Below the pieces are notes generated by a model. That model did not search any database and was not told the DNA's origin. It was given only the letters and a program-made list of their open reading frames with translations. The position numbers were made by a program, and so were the translations under genes. Positions 30,706 to 39,533 of a DNA stretch of 64,000 nucleotides are shown piece by piece. Positions within the stretch are counted from its first letter, which is position 1. The number at the start of each line of letters is the position of its first letter. Origin of the DNA: Chloroflexota bacterium (GTDB lineage Bacteria > Chloroflexota > UBA6077 > FW602-bin22); the NCBI GenBank assembly GCA_004297775.1, contig SCUE01000033.1:29085-93084 (forward strand). Direction: 5' to 3'.

Positions 30706-32404
30706 GTTGACGAGAGGTCGCGGCGACGACGCTCTGGTGAGACAGCGTGCGCGCTTCGTCCCATTCGTCTGTCTCGTCGTGTTGATGGGAGCCGCGATTG
30801 CGATCGGTAGCGACGAGAGTCGAGTCATCCGACTGCGTCATACGCTCGTCGCGGCCTATTCGCTGCTCTTGCCACAGCCGACCGGCCTCGACGATCTCGC
30901 GCCGGTTCGCCGAATGGATGGCAATCCGATCGGGGTCAACGTGTTCCTGGAGCAAGAGGTCGAGGAATGGAAGATTCGCCGGAGTCTTCAGTTGATCCAA
31001 AGCGCGGGATTCGGCTGGATACGGCAGCAGATGCTGTGGGCAGAAATCGAACCCGATGCGCCGGGCCGCTTCGTTGACCGTGCGACCGGTGGGAGTTCCT
31101 GGCAGAAGTACGATCGCATCGTCCGGCTCGCGCGAGAGCACGGACTGCGAGTCCTGTTCCGAATCGACACGTCCCCGGCCTGGACGCATGCGAGTTCGTC
31201 GAAGCTCGAATCGCCGCCTGACGACGTGGAGCAGTTTGGGCGCTTCGTCGGCCTCGTCGCGGATCGGTACCGCGGCCAGATCGAGTACGTTCAGATCTGG
31301 AACGAACCGAATCTACCGTTTGAATGGGGAGATCGCGCGCCGAACGCGGCGGCCTATACGCGAATGTTAGAAGCCGCGCGGCTCCACGCTCGACGGGCGA
31401 ACATCGATATCAAGATTGTCAGTGCCGCTCTGGCGCCGACAACCGAGTTCAGCGAGAAGGGCCGCAACGATCTTCTCTACCTACAGGAGATGTACGACGC
31501 CGGTGCTCGCCACGCGTTCGATGTACTCGGCGCGAACGCGTATGGTTTGCGATCGGGGCCGGATGATCGCCGACTCGCCGTCGACCGCGACGTGAATTTC
31601 TCACGGCCAGTCCTGACGCGACAGGTGATGGTGCGAAATGGCGATTCCAGCAAGCCGATCTGGGCGGCCGAGGTTGGCTGGAGCGCGCTCCCAGAGGATT
31701 GGCCGTCGAAGAGTCTGTGGGGTCGCGTCGATCGCGCGACTCAGGCTTCTTACACCGCCCGCGCGATCGAGCGTGCGCGCAGCGAATGGCCGTGGCTAGA
31801 TGGCGCGTTCATCTGGCATTTCCGGATCGTCGCGCCGGAAGGGAGACAACTTCAGCAGTACTACTTCAACATGGTTGACGACGCGTTTGAGCCGTTGCCG
31901 GTGTACGAGGCCGTCCAACGCGTTTTGACCTCGCCGCGTATCGCCGGACGCGGCGCGCGCTCGCAGGATGATGCGGCCGTCTGGTACGATGATTACTGGA
32001 GTGCGACGAACGATGGACGAGCCGAAGGCGGCTCGTACCGTCGTGCAACAGAGCCGGGCGCCACGGCGCGCCTCCGGTTTCGCGGAAGTGATCTCGCGAT
32101 CCAGGTTGGTGGGATTCCTGGTCGCGGTCGGATTTCCTGGCTTGTCGACGGCGGAGTCGCGCGCGGCGAATGGATCAGTGCGAGCGATCGGGAACGGTTC
32201 TCGGCGCCTCTGTCGGTCGCGACTGGACTAGCCGACGGGGTTCACGTCCTCGACGTGGTGGCACTCGAACCGGACACGCGCCTCGACGGATTCGTCGTCG
32301 ATCAGGCCCTCGGGTGGCCCGGGAACGAAGCCTCGACAGCACTTCTCATCGGAGGGATCGCCGTCATTCTGGTGAGCGTCGGTGTCGGGCGCCGAGCCGG
32401 CTAG
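30695..32404 (+). CDS. Clan GH-A glycoside hydrolase-like protein, membrane-anchored
   Basis: TIM-barrel hallmarks VQIWNEPNLPFEWG (acid/base NE) and PIWAAEVGWSALP (candidate nucleophile E); N- and C-terminal TM segments. Confidence 0.78.
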   Translation: MKRELTRGRGDDALVRQRARFVPFVCLVVLMGAAIAIGSDESRVIRLRHTLVAAYSLLLPQPTGLDDLAPVRRMDGNPIGVNVFLEQEVEEWKIRRSLQLIQSAGFGWIRQQMLWAEIEPDAPGRFVDRATGGSSWQKYDRIVRLAREHGLRVLFRIDTSPAWTHASSSKLESPPDDVEQFGRFVGLVADRYRGQIEYVQIWNEPNLPFEWGDRAPNAAAYTRMLEAARLHARRANIDIKIVSAALAPTTEFSEKGRNDLLYLQEMYDAGARHAFDVLGANAYGLRSGPDDRRLAVDRDVNFSRPVLTRQVMVRNGDSSKPIWAAEVGWSALPEDWPSKSLWGRVDRATQASYTARAIERARSEWPWLDGAFIWHFRIVAPEGRQLQQYYFNMVDDAFEPLPVYEAVQRVLTSPRIAGRGARSQDDAAVWYDDYWSATNDGRAEGGSYRRATEPGATARLRFRGSDLAIQVGGIPGRGRISWLVDGGVARGEWISASDRERFSAPLSVATGLADGVHVLDVVALEPDTRLDGFVVDQALGWPGNEASTALLIGGIAVILVSVGVGRRAG

Positions 32405-34691
32405 GCCGACCTTCGACGTGGCTCGCGGCACACTTCTGGCCGCGATCGCCGTCGCGGCGGCCGCGCGCCTGATCGGACTCGATGCCCAGAGCCTGTGGTA
32501 CGACGAGGGGACGACCGCCGCACTCGCGACTCGCTCGATCCCGGAGATCATCCGTGCCGCCGCGGCCGACATCCATCCGCCGCTGTACTACGTTCTCGTC
32601 TCCCTGTGGTCGGCCGTCTCCGGAACGTCGGAATACGCGCTTCGTCTGCCGTCCGCCTTCTTCGGCGTCGTGACCGTGGCCGGATCGGCCTGGCTAGCGC
32701 GGAAGGCACAATCCGAAACCGGTGGCATCGCGGCGGCGATCCTGGTCGGGCTATCGCCGTTGACGATCTGGTACGGACAGGAAGCGCGCATGTACGCGCT
32801 GGCCGCGATGCTCGGAGTGCTGTCCGCGACCGCGCTGACTCGCGCCATTGATGGCGGAAGTCGCTCTGGGTCGGCCTGGTTCGCGATGCTCAGCGTGTTC
32901 AACCTATACGCCAGCTACGTCGCGGCTGTTCTACCGGTCGCGCAGGGACTGGGCGCAATCGCGGCTCGGTCGCGATCCGGGTCGGTCCGGACAGTCGTCG
33001 GTGTGGTCGTCTCGGGATCCGCGGTTGCCGCGGCGTTCGCACCGTGGTTGTTCGTCGCCGGACGGCAGCTTTCCGAGTGGCCCGCGCAGTCGGAACCGAT
33101 TGGTCTGGGTGCCTTCTCCGCGCGAGTATCCGGATTGTTCGTCTCCGGACCGGCGTTCGGGCAGGCGCCCGCGCTGCTCGTACTGGCGGTGGTTGCAATC
33201 GCGACGATCGCCGGTGCGCGCCTGGTGGCGGGACGCTCCGTGGTTGGACTCGTCGTCGTGTTTGGCTGCGTCGGGATACCAGCCGCGCTGTTCGTCGCGT
33301 CGCTTACGCGACCCTTCTTCCACGCGAAGTTCGTATCGCTTGCGGCGCCGTTCTTCGATATTGCGCTCGCGGTGGGGATCGTCGCGCCGATGACCTTCGG
33401 ACGCGGACGAGTGCGATCGGCACTCGGCGCGGCATGCATCATCGTGGCGGTTTTCCTCGGCGTATGGAGGTACAGTTTTGTCGCAGTCGCGGCGCGGGAT
33501 CCCACGCTGGCGCGCGATGACTACCGCGGCCTGGTGCATTGGATCGGCACGCGATCGGTACCGGGCGACGCGGTCGTCTTGAATGCGCCCGGACAGGCCG
33601 AGATCTTCGGCTACTACTATCGCGGCGATTTGCCCGTGTATCCGCTGCCTCAGACGCGTCCACCCGATCGCGCCGAGACCGAGAGCGCACTGACTGAGAT
33701 AGCCCGTCGCCATGGACGCGTTTGGCTGGTCTCGTGGGCGAGCGCCGAGAGCGATCCGGCCGCCATCGTCGAACGGTGGCTCGATCGCGGTATGTTCAAG
33801 GCGACGAGCGATTGGTTCGGTGGCGTGCGACTCTCTGGATATCTGAATCCGGATTTCATCGCGACGCCGAAACGCACGATAGATACGGCCACGTCATTCG
33901 ATGGCGTCGGCGTTCTCGAACGAATCGAGGTTGCGGATGTTGGCGTCAAGCCTGGCGATGTCCTGCCGTTGACGCTCACTTGGGTCGCCCAAGGTTCAAC
34001 ATCAATCGCATTGAAGACGTTCGTACAACTGATCGACGCTGATGACTACCTGTGGGGACAACGTGACACCGAACCAGGTTCCGACGCGCGTTCAACGACG
34101 ATCTGGTCCGATGGCGAGTCGATCGTCGACCGCGTCGGCGTTCCCGTCGTCGCGGGAACACCTCCGGGCACATACGACCTGATCGTCGGCCTCTACGATC
34201 CGGTAAATGGACGCCGGGTCCGTACGACCAGCGGAATCGACCACGTCCGGATCGGCCGTGTCGTGATCCTGCCGTACGTCGGCGGACCCATCGGCACGCC
34301 GCGCCGGGCAATCGGTCGCGACATCGGCTCTCTACGATTGGTCGGCGTCGATCTTCATCCTCTCGGGAACGATCAAGCCGAACCACGCGTGAAGGCAGGG
34401 CAGACTCTGTTGTTGGCAATGCACTGGCTCGCGCGTGCGCCGGGCACGTCGGTCGTCTCCTGGCGCGTCTCGGCGCGTCGCGCGGAAGACCGTGAGGTGA
34501 AGCAGTGGGACATAGAGTTCGACCGATACCCGACGGTGAAGTGGCTGCCCGGCGAAGCGGTCCGCGTTCCAAAGAAGCTCGCGACTGACGGACTGCTGTC
34601 GGGTATTTATCGACTCACATTGACGGCCCGTGATTCGTCCGGCGACGTCGTCGCGACGGTCGACGATATTGGCGAGGTCGCGATTGACTGA
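32382..34691 (+). CDS. GT39-family membrane glycosyltransferase with beta-rich C-terminal extension
   Basis: RLIGLDAQSLWYDEGTTAALATRSIPEIIRAAAADIHPPLYYVLVSLW; ISPLTIWYGQEARMYAL-type motif; multi-TM. Confidence 0.85.
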   Translation: MSGAEPARPTFDVARGTLLAAIAVAAAARLIGLDAQSLWYDEGTTAALATRSIPEIIRAAAADIHPPLYYVLVSLWSAVSGTSEYALRLPSAFFGVVTVAGSAWLARKAQSETGGIAAAILVGLSPLTIWYGQEARMYALAAMLGVLSATALTRAIDGGSRSGSAWFAMLSVFNLYASYVAAVLPVAQGLGAIAARSRSGSVRTVVGVVVSGSAVAAAFAPWLFVAGRQLSEWPAQSEPIGLGAFSARVSGLFVSGPAFGQAPALLVLAVVAIATIAGARLVAGRSVVGLVVVFGCVGIPAALFVASLTRPFFHAKFVSLAAPFFDIALAVGIVAPMTFGRGRVRSALGAACIIVAVFLGVWRYSFVAVAARDPTLARDDYRGLVHWIGTRSVPGDAVVLNAPGQAEIFGYYYRGDLPVYPLPQTRPPDRAETESALTEIARRHGRVWLVSWASAESDPAAIVERWLDRGMFKATSDWFGGVRLSGYLNPDFIATPKRTIDTATSFDGVGVLERIEVADVGVKPGDVLPLTLTWVAQGSTSIALKTFVQLIDADDYLWGQRDTEPGSDARSTTIWSDGESIVDRVGVPVVAGTPPGTYDLIVGLYDPVNGRRVRTTSGIDHVRIGRVVILPYVGGPIGTPRRAIGRDIGSLRLVGVDLHPLGNDQAEPRVKAGQTLLLAMHWLARAPGTSVVSWRVSARRAEDREVKQWDIEFDRYPTVKWLPGEAVRVPKKLATDGLLSGIYRLTLTARDSSGDVVATVDDIGEVAID

Positions 34692-35664
34692 CACGCGTCC
34701 GATCATTGTTTCGGTCATCTGCCCGGTCTTGAACGAGGGCGCGAGCATCGAGGCTCTCATCGACTCTCTGCTCGATCAGTCGCGGCCCCCAGACGAGATC
34801 GTGATCGTCGACGGCGGGTCGAGCGACGACACCGTCGCCCGCGTCCAGCGCTACGCGGCGGCGACTCGGTCGATGCATCTCGTGATCGCGCCAGGCACGA
34901 ACATTGCCGCGGCTCGGAATGTCGCGGTCGGCGCGGCGCGAGGCACCGTGATTGCGGCAACGGATGCTGGATGCCGAGTCGATCGGCGATGGCTCGAGTT
35001 TCTGACTGATCCCTTCCGCGGAAGTGACTCGGTCGATGTGGTCGGGGGCGCATTTCGCTCGGATCCGCGAAACGCGTTCGAGCAATCGCTTGGCGCGACG
35101 ACATTACCGCGGCCGGACGAAGTCCGGGGAGATGACTTCCTGCCGTCGAGTCGTTCGATCGCATTCCGGAGGGAATGCTGGGAGGCTGTCGGGGGATATC
35201 CGGAATGGCTCGAGCACTCGGAGGATGTCGTCTTCGATCTCGCGCTGAAGCGGGCCGGCTATCGATTCGCATTCGAGCCGCGCGCCATCGTGCACTTTCG
35301 TCCGCGTTCGACGCCGAGGTCCTTCTTTCGACAATACTTTCTCTATGCCCGTGGCGACGGCAAGGCCGGGCTTTGGCCGGCCCGGCACGCGGCCCGCTAC
35401 GCCGCGTACGCGGTTGGCGCCATCATCGTGATCGCCGGATTGCGCGCGCATCGACTTTGGGCCGCCGGCGCGATCGCGGGCGCGCTATACGTCGCGCGAC
35501 CGTACGCTCGTCTTCTGGCCGAGGCTCGTCAGGACGGGCGTCCACCGTCGCCGATTGCGCTTGCCCTCGTTCCAGCCTTGCGCTTGATCGGTGACATCGC
35601 GAAGATGGCGGGATACCCCACCGGAGTGGCCTGGCGGTTGTCACGGAGACGAGCGCGCAATTGA
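34684..35664 (+). CDS. Glycosyltransferase family 2
   Basis: PIIVSVICPVLNEGASIEALIDSLLDQSRPPDEIVIVDGGSSDDT; TTG at 34684 overlaps the upstream gene. Confidence 0.9.
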   Translation: MTDTRPIIVSVICPVLNEGASIEALIDSLLDQSRPPDEIVIVDGGSSDDTVARVQRYAAATRSMHLVIAPGTNIAAARNVAVGAARGTVIAATDAGCRVDRRWLEFLTDPFRGSDSVDVVGGAFRSDPRNAFEQSLGATTLPRPDEVRGDDFLPSSRSIAFRRECWEAVGGYPEWLEHSEDVVFDLALKRAGYRFAFEPRAIVHFRPRSTPRSFFRQYFLYARGDGKAGLWPARHAARYAAYAVGAIIVIAGLRAHRLWAAGAIAGALYVARPYARLLAEARQDGRPPSPIALALVPALRLIGDIAKMAGYPTGVAWRLSRRRARN

Positions 35665-36569
35665 GCGGAAGTCATCGGCCTTTGACCGGCGTCGTCATTG
35701 TCAGCTACCGCGTACCGGGGTTGCTGGAAGCGTGTTTGCTGTCGCTGCGAGCGGCGCGCACTGCCGATGACTTGCGCGTCGTGGTCGTCGACAACGCATC
35801 GAACGACACGTCCGAGAACATCGTCCGGCGCGCGTTTCCGGCGGCGGAGTTCATTGGCCTGACGCGCAACATCGGCTACGGACGAGCAAACAACGTTGGC
35901 ATCGACCGGCTTCGGGAGACGTGTGCGCCTCGATCGTACTTGTTGCTGAATCCCGACACCGTTGTTCCCGGGACGGCGATCGAGCGACTTCATCGGACGC
36001 TGGCCGAGTTCCCAACGATCGGCGCGGTCGGTCCGCGTCTGGAATTGAAGAATGGAGAGATCGACCCCGCGTGCCGCCGCGGGTTTCCGAGTCCGCTGAC
36101 GGCTCTCTTCCATCTCGGTGGTATCGCCCGGATTGCCCCGCGGTCCAGGATCGCGGGGCGGTACCGCCTGACGTTCCTCGATGAGCGCGCGGTCGCTGAT
36201 GTCGACTCGTTGGTCGGCGCGTGCATGCTGGTTCGCGCGGAGGCGATGGACGCGATCGCGGGGTTCGATGAATCCTTTTTCTTGTACGGTGAGGATCTCG
36301 ATCTCTGCTGGCGCATCCGGACGGCTGGCTGGCGGATCGTCTACGACGGTCGGGTTGATGTGATGCACCACAAGCGTTCGAGCGCCGCTCGCAATCCGCG
36401 GTCGTTGATCGAGTTCTATCGTGCGATGCGTCTCTTCTATCGGAAGCATTACGATGCTACAACGCCACCATTAGGGCGTATCGCGGTCGAAGTCGCGATT
36501 TCGAGTTTGATCGCGATTGCGGCGCTGATGCCGAAGCTCCGCAATCGACTGCCGGGGGCTGCCACGTGA
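35661..36569 (+). CDS. Glycosyltransferase family 2
   Basis: TGVVIVSYRVPGLLEACLLSL; VVDNASNDTSENIV; YLLLNPDTVV; LYGEDLDLCWRIRTAGW. Confidence 0.9.
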   Translation: MSGSHRPLTGVVIVSYRVPGLLEACLLSLRAARTADDLRVVVVDNASNDTSENIVRRAFPAAEFIGLTRNIGYGRANNVGIDRLRETCAPRSYLLLNPDTVVPGTAIERLHRTLAEFPTIGAVGPRLELKNGEIDPACRRGFPSPLTALFHLGGIARIAPRSRIAGRYRLTFLDERAVADVDSLVGACMLVRAEAMDAIAGFDESFFLYGEDLDLCWRIRTAGWRIVYDGRVDVMHHKRSSAARNPRSLIEFYRAMRLFYRKHYDATTPPLGRIAVEVAISSLIAIAALMPKLRNRLPGAAT

Positions 36570-37966
36570 AGCGTCGGATTGGGACAATCGCGATCGTCGC
36601 GCTGATGCTCGCAGACCTATTGACCGCGAATGCGGCCCTGTTCGTCGCCCATTACATCCGTTTCGTATCTGGCGCGATTGGCTACGAGGAACTCCATCCG
36701 CTCCGGAGTTACCTCGGTATGGGCATTATACAGATGGTCGCGATACCGGCCGTCTTCGCGGCGCATCGCCTCTATCGCCTGCGCCGGCACGTGGCGCCAC
36801 TCGATCAGTTGTACGGCGTGTTCTCGGCGTACTCGATCACCACGGTCTTGGTGATGGTCGTGAGCGCGCTCATATGGCGTGATTTTGGGCCTTCGCGCCT
36901 CCTTGTCGCGATTCTGTGGGCGCTGGGGATCGCGTTCGTCTTTGCCGGACGACTCGTGACATTCGCGCTCCTCAGCGTCGTGCGCGCTCGGGGCATTTCT
37001 GAGGAGCGCCTGTTGGTTGTTGGCGCCGGCGACGCCGCTCGCTTGGTGATCGAGCGGATTCGCCACCGACCGCGTCTCGGCTATCGGCCCGTCGGCTGCC
37101 TGATCGCTTCGGAGTTCGAGCGAGATGCCGCGCCGGCGCCGGTCCTTGGGTCGATCGCCGATCTGGCTGAGGTGATTCCCGCTCATCGGGTCGACGAAGT
37201 CATCGTTGCGATGCCGTCGCTATCGCACGAACAACTCGTCGAAATCGTGTCGTACTGTCAAGGCGAGCGCGTGAACATTCGTGTCTATCCCGATCTCTTC
37301 CAAATGCTGAGCGCCGGCGTCGAGACGCTCGATCTCAGCGGCCTGCCGCTTTTGACGATACGCGATAGCGCGTTACGTGGCTGGAACGTGATCGTAAAGC
37401 GCGCGATGGACATCGTTGGGTCGGCGGCGATTCTCATCGTTCTGTCGCTGCCGATGCTTGTGATCGCGCTTCTGGTGCGACTCTCTTCGGCTGGCGGCTC
37501 CGTCTTCTATATCCAGGAGCGCGTTGGACTCGACGGGCGTCCGTTTCACTGTCTCAAGTTCCGCAGCATGCGTGCCGATGCCGAAACCGCGTCGGGTCCG
37601 GTCTGGGCGAGCACGGACGATCCACGACGCACGACGATTGGCGCGATGCTGCGTCGCTTCTCGCTCGATGAACTGCCGCAGTTCATTAACGTCTTGATTG
37701 GCGAGATGAGCCTGGTTGGCCCACGCCCGGAGCGCCCGTACTTCGTCGATCAGTTTCGTCAGTCCGTTCCAAGGTACTGGGATCGTCATCGTGAGAAGGC
37801 CGGAATCACCGGCTGGGCGCAGGTGAATGGCTTGCGAGGCAACACTTCGATCGAGGAGCGCACCACATACGATCTCTGGTATGTCGAGAATTGGACTCCG
37901 TGGCTCGACATAAAGATTCTTCTTCGTACACCGTTCGCGGCGATCAGTGATAAGAACGCGTACTAA
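36566..37966 (+). CDS. Exopolysaccharide polyprenyl glycosylphosphotransferase (bacterial sugar transferase)
   Basis: KRAMDIVGSAAILIVLSLPMLVIALLVRLSSAGGSVFYIQERVGLDGRPFHCLKFRSMRADAE; LPQFINVLIGEMSLVGPRPERPYFV; GITGWAQVNGLRG. Confidence 0.95.
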   Translation: MKRRIGTIAIVALMLADLLTANAALFVAHYIRFVSGAIGYEELHPLRSYLGMGIIQMVAIPAVFAAHRLYRLRRHVAPLDQLYGVFSAYSITTVLVMVVSALIWRDFGPSRLLVAILWALGIAFVFAGRLVTFALLSVVRARGISEERLLVVGAGDAARLVIERIRHRPRLGYRPVGCLIASEFERDAAPAPVLGSIADLAEVIPAHRVDEVIVAMPSLSHEQLVEIVSYCQGERVNIRVYPDLFQMLSAGVETLDLSGLPLLTIRDSALRGWNVIVKRAMDIVGSAAILIVLSLPMLVIALLVRLSSAGGSVFYIQERVGLDGRPFHCLKFRSMRADAETASGPVWASTDDPRRTTIGAMLRRFSLDELPQFINVLIGEMSLVGPRPERPYFVDQFRQSVPRYWDRHREKAGITGWAQVNGLRGNTSIEERTTYDLWYVENWTPWLDIKILLRTPFAAISDKNAY

Positions 37967-38924
37967 TCCGCTGGTCAGTGGCGCCGGAGTTGTACTGGTG
38001 TTATGCGTACTTGCCGCGTTGTCGGTCGGTGGCGCGGGTGCTCAAGCGCCGCCAACGTTTACGCCGCCGGGTGTTCAGCCGGGCGCAACGACCACGCCAT
38101 CGCCTTCGGTCGGTGGCGCGGGTGCTCAAGCGCCGCCAACGTTTACGCGGCCGGGTGTTCAGCCGGGCGCAACGACCACGGCATCGCCTCAGGTCACCGC
38201 TGAGCCGTCGCCGACAATGACACCGATGCCGACACCGACAGCGACGCTTACGCCAACGATCACGCCGAGCGCGACGGCCACGTCAACACGGACCGCGACG
38301 CCTTATCCGACCTATGAGCCACGCGTGACGCCAACGCTCAGTTGGCCGACGCCGGGTCCGAGCGCCTTCTTTACCAGTCGATACGTCGCGTCAACGATCG
38401 ACCCGACGCCGATTCCGCGTGGCGCGGGCGCACTACGGGGCCGAGTCATCGATTGGCGAGGTATCGGGCTTCAGGGTTTTCGCGTGCAAGTTCACGGCGA
38501 TGCCGCCCAGGCCGACGCCGTGAGCAGTGCCGACGGTCAGTACACCATCTCGGGCATTCCACCGGGCCCGTACGAGATTGCGTTGCCCGACTATCGCTCG
38601 GAGCCGGCGCGGAGCATTCCCATTCTGGCTGGAGCGGTGACGACAGTCGACTGGATCGAGACAGGGCGCGGTGTTTCGCCTCTGGCCGAAAGCGGAACAC
38701 CAACGGTCATACCGAATGCGTTGGTCATTCCAACGCCGAAACAGGTTCTGGTCGAACGTCCGCCTGACAGTCCGGCGCGTCCGTCGCCACCGGAATTGGC
38801 AATTCTCAAGGCGGTCGGCTTCGCGATCGATCGGTCGGGAGAGGCATTCACGCGTGGCGCCATCGTCGTCGTCGTGGTCGCGACCATTGTCGGGACTGCG
38901 CTCTGGGTGCGATTGCGATTGTGA
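37947..38924 (+). CDS. Secreted, C-terminally membrane-anchored protein with Thr/Pro-rich linker and a carboxypeptidase-regulatory/CnaB-like domain
   Basis: Signal peptide; 84-bp coding tandem repeat; TPTATLTPTITPSATATSTRT linker; LRGRVIDWRGIGLQGFRVQVHGDAAQADAVSSADGQYTISGIPPGPYEIAL; C-terminal TM. Confidence 0.7.
   Translation: MIRTRTNPLVSGAGVVLVLCVLAALSVGGAGAQAPPTFTPPGVQPGATTTPSPSVGGAGAQAPPTFTRPGVQPGATTTASPQVTAEPSPTMTPMPTPTATLTPTITPSATATSTRTATPYPTYEPRVTPTLSWPTPGPSAFFTSRYVASTIDPTPIPRGAGALRGRVIDWRGIGLQGFRVQVHGDAAQADAVSSADGQYTISGIPPGPYEIALPDYRSEPARSIPILAGAVTTVDWIETGRGVSPLAESGTPTVIPNALVIPTPKQVLVERPPDSPARPSPPELAILKAVGFAIDRSGEAFTRGAIVVVVVATIVGTALWVRLRL
38022..38189 (+). repeat. Tandem repeat, 2 copies x 84 bp (28 codons), 2 mismatches
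   Basis: tcggtcggtggcgcgggtgctcaagcgccgccaacgtttacg... at 38022 and 38106; encodes SVGGAGAQAPPTFT(P/R)PGVQPGATTT(P/A)SP. Confidence 0.93.
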
Positions 38925-39484
38925 TCCTGGTCATGGGGCTCGGCAATCCGGGACCGGAGTACGCGAATCATCGACATAACGTTGGATTCATGACCGTGGA
39001 CTTGCTGGCGCGGCGGCACAACATCTCGTTCCGACGGACCCGGTGGCGCGGTCAGGCCGGGAGCGGGTCCATCGACGGGGCGCGGGTCGATCTTCTTAAG
39101 CCAATGACGTTCATGAACGAGAGCGGCTTCGCGGTCCGTGGGTACGCCTCGTTCACGAACGCCTCGATTACCAGCATCGTTGTCATTCACGATGATCTCG
39201 ATCTTCCCCTGGGACGCCTGCGTTTTCGCGAGTCGGGCAGCGCCGGCGGGAACAGGGGTGTGCGTTCGATCATCGATCATCTGCGGACCGACAACTTCCA
39301 TCGACTGAAGCTCGGCATCGGACGGCCGCCGGAACCGATATCCTCGGCAAGCTATGTTCTCTCGCCATTCGCGCCGTCCGAACGCGAATCGGCTGCCGCG
39401 ATGATCGAGCGGGCGGCCGACGCGATCGAGTTGTTTGTGCGTGAAGGTCCTACCGCGGCCGCGAATCAATACAATCGATCGTGA
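38921..39484 (+). CDS. pth: Peptidyl-tRNA hydrolase
   Basis: ILVMGLGNPGPEYANHRHNVGFMTVDLLA; LLKPMTFMNESG; VVIHDDLDLPLGRLRFRESGSAGGNRGVRSI. Confidence 0.96.
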   Translation: MILVMGLGNPGPEYANHRHNVGFMTVDLLARRHNISFRRTRWRGQAGSGSIDGARVDLLKPMTFMNESGFAVRGYASFTNASITSIVVIHDDLDLPLGRLRFRESGSAGGNRGVRSIIDHLRTDNFHRLKLGIGRPPEPISSASYVLSPFAPSERESAAAMIERAADAIELFVREGPTAAANQYNRS

Positions 39485-39487
39485 GGG

Positions 39488-39505
39488 CTGGTCCGTTTGG
39501 ACCAG
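39488..39505 (+). other. Hairpin CTGGTCC-gttt-GGACCAG in the pth-mfd intergenic region
   Basis: 7-bp perfect stem, 4-nt loop; no strong T tract. Confidence 0.4.
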
Positions 39506-39533
39506 TCCGTTTCGGCGTTGGAGTTGATCGGTC

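Noticed and set aside
38022-38189. CRISPR-like array
   Set aside because: Only two contiguous in-frame units without spacers; coding tandem repeat.
37978-38220. Alternate-frame ORFs with repeats RWRGCSSAANVYAAGCSAGRNDH
   Set aside because: Frame-shifted reading of the 84-bp coding duplication.
17111-38924. The polysaccharide cluster as a defence or secondary-metabolite island
   Set aside because: Gene content is standard exopolysaccharide machinery; no nuclease, NRPS/PKS or toxin signatures.
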